Shown: positions 14,615 through 20,905 of the stretch, in pieces
How positions within the stretch are numbered: the stretch's first letter is position 1
Layout of the letters: the number at the start of each line of letters is the position of its first letter
NCBI GenBank assembly: GCA_001790855.1
Contig: MGDH01000031.1
Coordinates: 1 to 20,905, forward strand
Length of the DNA: 20,905 nt
Reading direction: 5' to 3'
Source of the DNA: Candidatus Schekmanbacteria bacterium RIFCSPLOWO2_02_FULL_38_14
Lineage (GTDB): Bacteria; Schekmanbacteria; GWA2-38-11
Made by a program: the position numbers and the translations under genes
The notes under the pieces: model-generated
Database searches by the model: none
Seen by the model: only the letters and a program-made list of their open reading frames with translations
What the model was told of the DNA's origin: nothing

Positions 14615-15820
14615 CTACTCGTTTAGATAGCAGATTTTTGCGCTTTCCATCCAAGCCGTTACCTGCTTCCTGTAATGCTCCTCTGATAAATCCTCTCTGA
14701 TAATTCTGTCAAGGATTCTCTCCATGTTCTCAATATACTGGTTGAGAAGTTTTTTATCATATTTTAAAACCTCTCCTGCTTTTTTGTGACAGAAATCGCA
14801 CTCCTCACACCCTTTCTCGCAAGGGAATCCTTTTTCAAAAAACTCCATAAATCCATTCAAATCTTTCTCATCAAGATATACCTCCAGCGCTTCAAGCTTC
14901 TCTATAGATGACTTTTTTCTGAAAGCAAGGTGATGGGGCCAGCCAAGAAGCGGTAAAAGGTTCCCGTCATATTTCCCTTTCAGATATGCCTCTCCGAGAG
15001 CAAGAAGTTCTTCCCTCTTTGAACCCCTTCCTGCAAGTTTTATCCAGTCAATCCCCGCATCATCAAGATATTTTATATCCCTTGGCGCAAACCACGGAGA
15101 TGCCAAGAATTCACCGGGGTTTTTTAGTTTTTCAAGAGTGCACCTCAAGAGACTGTATTGGTTATATATCATTTCTTCCTTCTTATCTCCCCTCTGGCTT
15201 CCGTGCCCTGTATTGTTGTAATGATAATACTCAAGGTGGCAGGAAATTATGCAGGTATGATTTGCAATGACTTCAATCTCTCCTTTTAAAGAGTTTCTCA
15301 TCCTTTTAAGCAAAGAAAGATTTCTGTTAACATCAGGGTCAATTACTATCCTTTGTACTCCCATCTCCTCAAATCTTCTTGCAGCCCTTATATCAGAAAT
15401 ATAACAGAGAGATGATGCAACAATTTCAATGTGCGGATGCCGTTCTCTGATAATTTCAATAAGAAGCGGTATAGTAACAACTATAGAATCAATTCCAATT
15501 TCTGCAATACCATCAAGAAAATCAAGAATCTCCTTCCTCCCTTTTGCAGAGTATTCAATGTTGCCAAGGCATGGAGCATTTGCAAGGTAGCTGAATTTTA
15601 TTCCGAATGAATGGGCTTTTTTTATGTGGTCTTTGAACTGCTTTTTTGTAGGCGCAGGCAGATACTTTGAAGGTCTTGCAGAACCAAGAATTGAAGTCTG
15701 GAATGAACCGTATACTTCCCTTATCTCTCTTTTAGTGTCTGAATATTTTGTATTTAACTTATCAAGTTCCTCAAGATAGGAACTCTCAAAAGTTGTTGGA
15801 AGCGTTATTTTAATTCTCAA
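14615..15820 (-). CDS. U32-family Fe-S protein with extra C-terminal cysteine motif, 401 aa
   Basis: TIM-barrel-like protein of the peptidase U32 family. FSYLANAPCLGN (76-87), IEIVASSLCYISDIRAARRFEEMGVQRIVID and ANHTCIISCHLEYYH (186-200) are in the usual U32 order. Cysteines C190, C194 and C227 are candidate Fe-S ligands. The C-terminus has a C-x3-C-x2-C-x2-C motif (C334, C338, C341, C344) not present in UbiU/UbiV, perhaps a second cluster. U32 members such as UbiU/V, RlhA and TrhP act in hydroxylations, not proteolysis. The start appears to be TTG at 15820, with AGGAG only about two bases upstream; ATT two codons on would have better spacing. It lies between the ScdA_N gene and the SDR-SCP2 gene, in one likely operon. 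Confidence 0.8.
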   Translation of the reverse strand: MRIKITLPTTFESSYLEELDKLNTKYSDTKREIREVYGSFQTSILGSARPSKYLPAPTKKQFKDHIKKAHSFGIKFSYLANAPCLGNIEYSAKGRKEILDFLDGIAEIGIDSIVVTIPLLIEIIRERHPHIEIVASSLCYISDIRAARRFEEMGVQRIVIDPDVNRNLSLLKRMRNSLKGEIEVIANHTCIISCHLEYYHYNNTGHGSQRGDKKEEMIYNQYSLLRCTLEKLKNPGEFLASPWFAPRDIKYLDDAGIDWIKLAGRGSKREELLALGEAYLKGKYDGNLLPLLGWPHHLAFRKKSSIEKLEALEVYLDEKDLNGFMEFFEKGFPCEKGCEECDFCHKKAGEVLKYDKKLLNQYIENMERILDRIIREDLSEEHYRKQVTAWMESAKICYLNE

Positions 15821-15845
15821 ACTCCTGTTTTGTCTTTAATAAATT

Positions 15846-16046
15846 CTATTCTGTAATCATTTTATTAAGAGCCTTTAGCAGGGTATCAACATCAACTCCG
15901 TCAGCCCTTGCTGTTTTTTCAATGCTATTACCGCCACCACAGCAGGCATCAACTTTGAGCTCATTAAAGATTCTTACTGTTTTTGGATACTTCTTTATTA
16001 CATCATTTATTACCATATCCTTTGAGATAAGTGGTTCTGCTTCCAT
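15846..16046 (-). CDS. stand-alone ScdA_N (DUF542) domain protein, 66 aa
   Basis: Small protein that matches the N-terminal domain of the RIC/ScdA/YtfE Fe-S repair family: NDVIKKYPKTVRIFNELKVDACCGGGNSIEKTA, with the CCGGG signature at C35-C36. The hemerythrin di-iron domain of full-length RIC is absent; stand-alone copies are known in anaerobes. AAGGAGA before the ATG supports the start. It lies 25 bases before the U32 gene and 115 bases after the DUF1858 gene. It could supply or protect clusters for the U32 enzyme (inference). Confidence 0.85.
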   Translation of the reverse strand: MEAEPLISKDMVINDVIKKYPKTVRIFNELKVDACCGGGNSIEKTARADGVDVDTLLKALNKMITE

Positions 16047-16161
16047 TTTACTTCTCCTTATAAATAGTTTGTATTCCTTTTTTTCAAATCAAATCATTTT
16101 AAACCTTACCAAAATTTCCATGCTTTTGCCACCAATTTATCAAGCATCTGTGCAATTATTT

Positions 16162-16368
16162 CTAAGAATTAATTGCCGCATTTATTTCTTCAACCATTTT
16201 ATTCACATCTGCATTGTGCATAGCAGCCCCAAATGTAAGAGATTCCATATTGATTCCGGGACAGGTAAAACATCCATTCCCAAAATATTTCTGAATAACC
16301 TCCTTTGCCTTGGGATAATTTTTAATAATATCCCCAATAAGGCTTTCCTTGTTTACTGTTCCAGCCAT
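16162..16368 (-). CDS. DUF1858 (hybrid-cluster-associated) small protein, 68 aa
   Basis: Matches the DUF1858 domain (PF08984; linked to hybrid cluster proteins and redox disulfides). ESLIGDIIKNYPKAKEVIQKYFGNGCFTCPG carries the CxxC pair C33/C36, followed by ESLTFGAAMHNADVNKMVEEIN. The fold and pattern parallel the ScdA_N protein next door, so the two are distant relatives with different cysteine motifs. AGGAGGGAA before the ATG is a strong ribosome binding site. It is the first gene of the minus-strand operon that continues through ScdA_N, U32 and SDR-SCP2, downstream of an FNR-like palindrome. Confidence 0.85.
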   Translation of the reverse strand: MAGTVNKESLIGDIIKNYPKAKEVIQKYFGNGCFTCPGINMESLTFGAAMHNADVNKMVEEINAAINS

Positions 16369-16436
16369 TGTTATTCCCTCCTATTTCATAAATTTTCGTT
16401 ATCAGTCATAAGTTATAGGTTATTAGTTCTGTTATC

Positions 16437-16479
16437 TATATAGTCATTTCTTGAAAATCCCTCTATGATTTAAATCATA
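16437..16479 (-). promoter_or_regulatory. FNR/CRP-like palindrome and -10 for the DUF1858 operon
   Basis: TATGATTTAAATCATA (16464-16479) is a perfect 16-bp palindrome with core TGAT-N4-ATCA, as in FNR-family sites (TTGAT-N4-ATCAA). On the minus strand TATATA (16442-16437) is centred 32 bases further on, which would put the site at about -41.5, the class II activator position. It is consistent with control by oxygen or nitric oxide. Confidence 0.5.
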
Positions 16480-16544
16480 ATAAAGTAAAATTCCAAAAGC
16501 CTATAGCCATTCTGCATATAAATTAACCCTTTTATCATAACCCT

Positions 16545-16561
16545 TGCACAAAGTTTATGCA
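16545..16561 (+). promoter_or_regulatory. NtrC-like enhancer site
   Basis: TGCACAAAGTTTATGCA is a 17-bp near-palindrome with one mismatched pair. It has the length and TGCA ends of NtrC sites (TGCACC-N5-GGTGCA) and lies about 100 bases upstream of the sigma-54 promoter, a usual enhancer distance. Confidence 0.4.
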
Positions 16562-16659
16562 CCTGCGGATTCTATATAATTTTTTATTTTTTTAAAAGTT
16601 AAAAATAAAAACCTTTTTATTCAAAGAGTTAAACTGAATAAAAACATTTAGTGAATTTT

Positions 16660-16674
16660 TGGCATAACTATTGC
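16660..16674 (+). promoter_or_regulatory. sigma-54 promoter of the ammonium transporter operon
   Basis: TGGCATAACTATTGCTTT has GG (16661-16662) and GC (16673-16674) separated by exactly 10 bases, the invariant -24/-12 pair. The start would be near 16686, which leaves a short leader before the ATG at 16713. It fits nitrogen control of amt-glnK. Confidence 0.85.
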
Positions 16675-16712
16675 TTTAAGTAAAACTAAGTTTTACTCAG
16701 GATGAAACTTTT

Positions 16713-18769
<2,057 letters not shown>

Positions 18770-18802
18770 TTAAATAAAAACCCTCCATTCCGTATTTCAA
18801 TT

Positions 18803-19609
18803 TTACATTGGTATCTCTGGCTCAATCACAACCCTGCTGATATTTGCTTCATTGAAGCCTTTTGGAGGGAATTCATTTTTAAAGAAAATAGTATTCCCCT
18901 TTCTGACCAGAGGGACCGGCATTGCAGGGTTTTGTAATAGAAAGGTATATCTCTGGCATTCCTTTCTGCATGGATATATACCAACCTGCTCAAGTTTTTC
19001 AGGTATATCGCAGGAGTTTGCGAGGCAGAATCTTGTGGTTGAGACATAGGCAAAGGGAAGATAGAGAGAAACCGTGATTCCATTGGACAGGAAATTGAAA
19101 TTTATATCCTGCAAAACATTGTCAAATTCAACCCTTTCAATCCTGTTTTCTTTAAGAAACCCTACAAACTCCGGAACATCAAGATTTACGCTCTGGTAAT
19201 ACTCAACAGTATCTTTTGGAAGATGATTTATTACTGCCATCAGCCTTGGTCCCCGTTTCATCTTATTAAGCATTCTTCCCATTACAGGCACTAATTCTTT
19301 ATACTCTCTCCTCAAAAGCCTTAACACTCCCCAGTCATTGAACACGACTTCAATCTTTTTTTCTCCAAGCTCAAGTTCAGACACTCTTTTAAGAAGAGGG
19401 ATAAGCCTTTTGATGCCTTTATTTGTGACAAACGGAGTAACCAGAGTAAAATCTGCATTCCTTTTGATGACAAAATCAATAGCAGCATCCAGTTTATCAG
19501 TGCATGGAATAAGCTCTTCGCAAAACTCATTCCCGAAATAGAGGCGTGTAAAGGTATTATCAAAATATTTAAGATTATCTGTTTTTGATATAAAAACTGC
19601 AAATTCCAT
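18803..19609 (-). CDS. U32-family protein with UbiV-like cysteine pattern, 268 aa
   Basis: Single TIM-barrel-like U32 protein. Conserved stretches are FTLVTPFVTNKGIKRLIPLL (54-73), VVFNDWGVLRLLRREY (88-103), GRMLNKMKRGPR (111-122) and FCLANSC...YPCRKECQRY (194-221). Candidate 4Fe-4S ligands are C36 (or C30), C200, C214 and C218: C-x13-C-x3-C. As I recall, E. coli UbiV uses C39, C180, C193 and C197 (C-x12-C-x3-C), so the match in order and spacing is close, and the length is near UbiV's 292. UbiV acts with UbiU in oxygen-independent hydroxylation of ubiquinone precursors. Whether the substrate here is a quinone is unknown. It lies downstream of the UbiU-like gene on the same strand, separated by a repeat. 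Confidence 0.78.
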   Translation of the reverse strand: MEFAVFISKTDNLKYFDNTFTRLYFGNEFCEELIPCTDKLDAAIDFVIKRNADFTLVTPFVTNKGIKRLIPLLKRVSELELGEKKIEVVFNDWGVLRLLRREYKELVPVMGRMLNKMKRGPRLMAVINHLPKDTVEYYQSVNLDVPEFVGFLKENRIERVEFDNVLQDINFNFLSNGITVSLYLPFAYVSTTRFCLANSCDIPEKLEQVGIYPCRKECQRYTFLLQNPAMPVPLVRKGNTIFFKNEFPPKGFNEANISRVVIEPEIPM

Positions 19610-19667
19610 ATCAGTATTTTACATTTCATTAAATATCCTGCACTAAGTTACTCATCGCACATATTTA

Positions 19668-19777
19668 GAGGCAGAGCAAGGCTCTGCAGCTACCTTTAAC
19701 CCTTGACCCTGACTTCCTTGACCATGGAGAACTCACTACTCTGAACTCATAACTGACAGGCGAGACGCCTGTCCTAC
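19668..19777 (+). repeat. dispersed hairpin repeat, copy C (short hairpin form)
   Basis: Shares GAGGCAGAGCAAGGCTCTGC and CTGAACTCATAACTGACAGG with copies A and B. Here the second hairpin is compact, GACAGGCG-AGA-CGCCTGTC (19755-19773), and lacks the 20-base inner palindrome found in A and B. A stretch of about 35 bases (from CTTTAACCC to ATGGAGA) is specific to this copy. It lies between the two U32 genes. Confidence 0.8.
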
Positions 19778-19801
19778 TGGTCACGAACCACGAGTAACGA
19801 G

Positions 19802-20833
19802 TCACGGTTCATTATTCACTTCTTCTTCAAATCCAACATCCGGATAATAACACATATGGTAGCGGCACGGACGCTTATAGGTTCTGTTATAGAGTTCCTT
19901 CATTTTCACTTTGAGCTCATTCCTTTTTGCACCGCTATTTTCAATCATCTCTTTCACGCTCTTTAAAAAGCCTATGTCCATAATCTTTTTTTCAGTCGGA
20001 TTTCCCCTGCCGACAATCTTGATGCTGTCAAGTCCGATTTCTCCAAAATCAATCACAGCACACACACCGCAGGGAGAATCATCAATGTGACACTTACTCC
20101 ATATATGCTGTCTTTTTATGGCTGTCTCCTGTTTAAGAACATCATCAGCCTCCATTGAACTGTTCCCGCCGGGCAGTACTGAAACCTGATATGGCAGCAT
20201 ACAGGCATTTCTGAAAAGCAGTTTATTTGAAGAACCCCCAAGCCCGTGCTGAAAGGTGCAGAAGCCATCAACATTCACACATCTGGAATTCAGAATAAAT
20301 GCCTCAAGTTCAATATCAGGAGATTTTTTTCTCAGCTCCCTTATCTCTTCAGTTGTCAGATGCCTTGGAAGAATCACCCTTGATGCTCCAAAGTCTTTGT
20401 AAAATTCTATTGTCTCTGAATTAAATGCTGTACCCCCTGTGCTTATATGGATTTTTATTCCAAAATCATTTTTTCTCATAAAAAGAAGAAGGGCTAAATC
20501 TGCAACAATAAGAGCATCAGCACCAGAAGCAACTACCTTCCTGATAAATTCTGTGATTAATGGATATTGCTTCTCTGTATAGTAGTGTTCGTTTAATGTG
20601 AGATAGACCGGAACATTTCTCTCATGAGCAATATTGACAACCTCTCTTAACTCTTCAAAGCTTTTGAGGTGTGAGCCTTTTGGTCTTCTGTCAATTGATG
20701 CAGGGAAATATTTTTCATTCCATTCCTCTGGAATCAACCCGCAATAAAACTCATCAGCCCCTGCCTCTATAAGTTTTTCTGCTTCACCCGGGGCATCAAT
20801 TGGTGAAAGAATTTTAATATTATTTAAGCGCAT
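19802..20833 (-). CDS. U32-family protein with UbiU-like cysteine pattern, 343 aa
   Basis: Peptidase-U32-family TIM barrel: ILSPIDAPGEAEKLIEAGADEFYCG (8-32), NEHYYTEKQYP, GADALIVADLALL (104-116), IHISTGGTAFNSETIEFYKDFGASRVILPRHLT (128-160) and the cluster region C185-x6-C192-x18-C211-x36-C248. E. coli UbiU, as I recall, uses C169-x6-C176-x16-C193-x38-C232, so the layout is very similar. Extra cysteines C255, C258, C323 and C328 occur later. The length is close to UbiU's 331. Predicted role: Fe-S protein in an oxygen-independent hydroxylation together with the UbiV-like neighbour; the substrate is unknown. The C-terminal end (EEEVNNEP) reads into the edge of a repeat region. No ribosome binding site precedes the ATG, and the promoter seems very close. 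Confidence 0.82.
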   Translation of the reverse strand: MRLNNIKILSPIDAPGEAEKLIEAGADEFYCGLIPEEWNEKYFPASIDRRPKGSHLKSFEELREVVNIAHERNVPVYLTLNEHYYTEKQYPLITEFIRKVVASGADALIVADLALLLFMRKNDFGIKIHISTGGTAFNSETIEFYKDFGASRVILPRHLTTEEIRELRKKSPDIELEAFILNSRCVNVDGFCTFQHGLGGSSNKLLFRNACMLPYQVSVLPGGNSSMEADDVLKQETAIKRQHIWSKCHIDDSPCGVCAVIDFGEIGLDSIKIVGRGNPTEKKIMDIGFLKSVKEMIENSGAKRNELKVKMKELYNRTYKRPCRYHMCYYPDVGFEEEVNNEP

Positions 20834-20842
20834 AATTTTTTC

Positions 20843-20870
20843 TTATTAAATTAGATTCCTCTTTTGTCAA
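20843..20870 (-). promoter_or_regulatory. possible near-leaderless promoter of the UbiU-like gene
   Basis: On the minus strand a perfect TTGACA (20870-20865) is followed after 16 bases by TAATAA (20848-20843, a weak -10). The start would fall within a few bases of the ATG at 20833, consistent with the lack of a ribosome binding site. Confidence 0.3.
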
Positions 20871-20889
20871 GTCTTAAAAAACTCAGCAT

Positions 20890-20905
20890 GACAGCCGAGA
20901 CCTGC
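20890..20905 (+). repeat. edge of another dispersed repeat copy
   Basis: GACAGCCGAGACCTGC matches 15 of 16 bases of the hairpin segment in copy A (10448-10463). The window ends inside it, so its extent is unknown. Confidence 0.35.

Noticed and set aside
14607-14654. A longer SDR-SCP2 start that overlaps the U32 gene
   Set aside because: The extra 16 residues precede the nucleotide-binding strand without family similarity, and the overlap would be unusually long.
15922-16443. A 173-codon open frame on the plus strand over the ScdA_N and DUF1858 genes
   Set aside because: The two minus-strand genes match known domains and have strong ribosome binding sites; the opposite frame reads as hydrophobic noise.
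18770-18802. Shared terminator between the PII gene and the UbiV-like gene
   Set aside because: Only 33 A/T-rich bases lie between the stops, and no stable stem is visible.

Overview
This window suggests a Gram-negative, probably anaerobic or facultative bacterium from a poorly sampled lineage (Nitrospirota, Desulfobacterota or Schekmanbacteria-like would all fit; the sequence does not decide). The evidence is a TonB-dependent receptor, lipoproteins, a sigma-54 promoter, oxygen-independent Fe-S enzymes, and intergenic regions full of small hairpin repeats. Most of the window is low in GC (one 60-base line in the kinase gene counts 19 G/C), while about 1-4150 is visibly richer (30 of 60 in a sample line), so the left end may be a transferred block. 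No tRNA, rRNA, CRISPR array or transposase was seen.

Left block (1-5560, all minus strand) reads from right to left as two transcription units with near-identical promoters and leaders. One starts at about 5504: a 62-aa Cys-rich protein, then a PsiE-family membrane protein and a 54-aa membrane peptide. The other starts at about 4511: a 67-aa paralogue of the Cys-rich protein, a secreted beta-helix/InlB/Ig-like protein of 709 aa, a TPR lipoprotein, a truncated Sel1-like ORF, and a TonB-dependent receptor that runs off the left edge. Both promoters carry an 11-bp-period direct repeat (TTTAACA type) that resembles PhoB/PhoP boxes. Both leaders can fold an 11-bp stem that hides the Shine-Dalgarno sequence. 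A cluster of hairpin repeats (5561-5835) separates this block from a PhoR/PhoB-type two-component system (5878-8356). Together with PsiE, this suggests a phosphate-starvation module.

Middle block (8491-16368, minus strand): an ABC-2 exporter (permease and ATPase); an alpha/beta hydrolase, a YceI-like lipid-binding protein and a PaaK/LuxE-like adenylate-forming enzyme, flanked by two inverted copies of a ~145-bp repeat; then an SDR/thioester-reductase-like protein fused to an SCP2 lipid-binding domain, a U32-family protein with extra cysteines, a stand-alone ScdA_N (DUF542) protein and a DUF1858 protein. A perfect FNR-like palindrome lies upstream of the last two genes.

Right block: an ammonium transporter and PII protein on the plus strand under a clear sigma-54 promoter with an NtrC-like site. 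Two more U32-family genes on the minus strand follow, whose cysteine spacing matches UbiV and UbiU.

The most interesting reading is that the SCP2 fusion (UbiT-like domain) and three U32 proteins (two UbiU/UbiV-like) recreate the parts of the oxygen-independent UbiTUV hydroxylation system beside an acid-activating enzyme, a reductase, a lipid-binding YceI protein and an exporter. This could be an undescribed anaerobic pathway making or modifying a prenyl or other lipid. The link is inferred from gene content, not shown.
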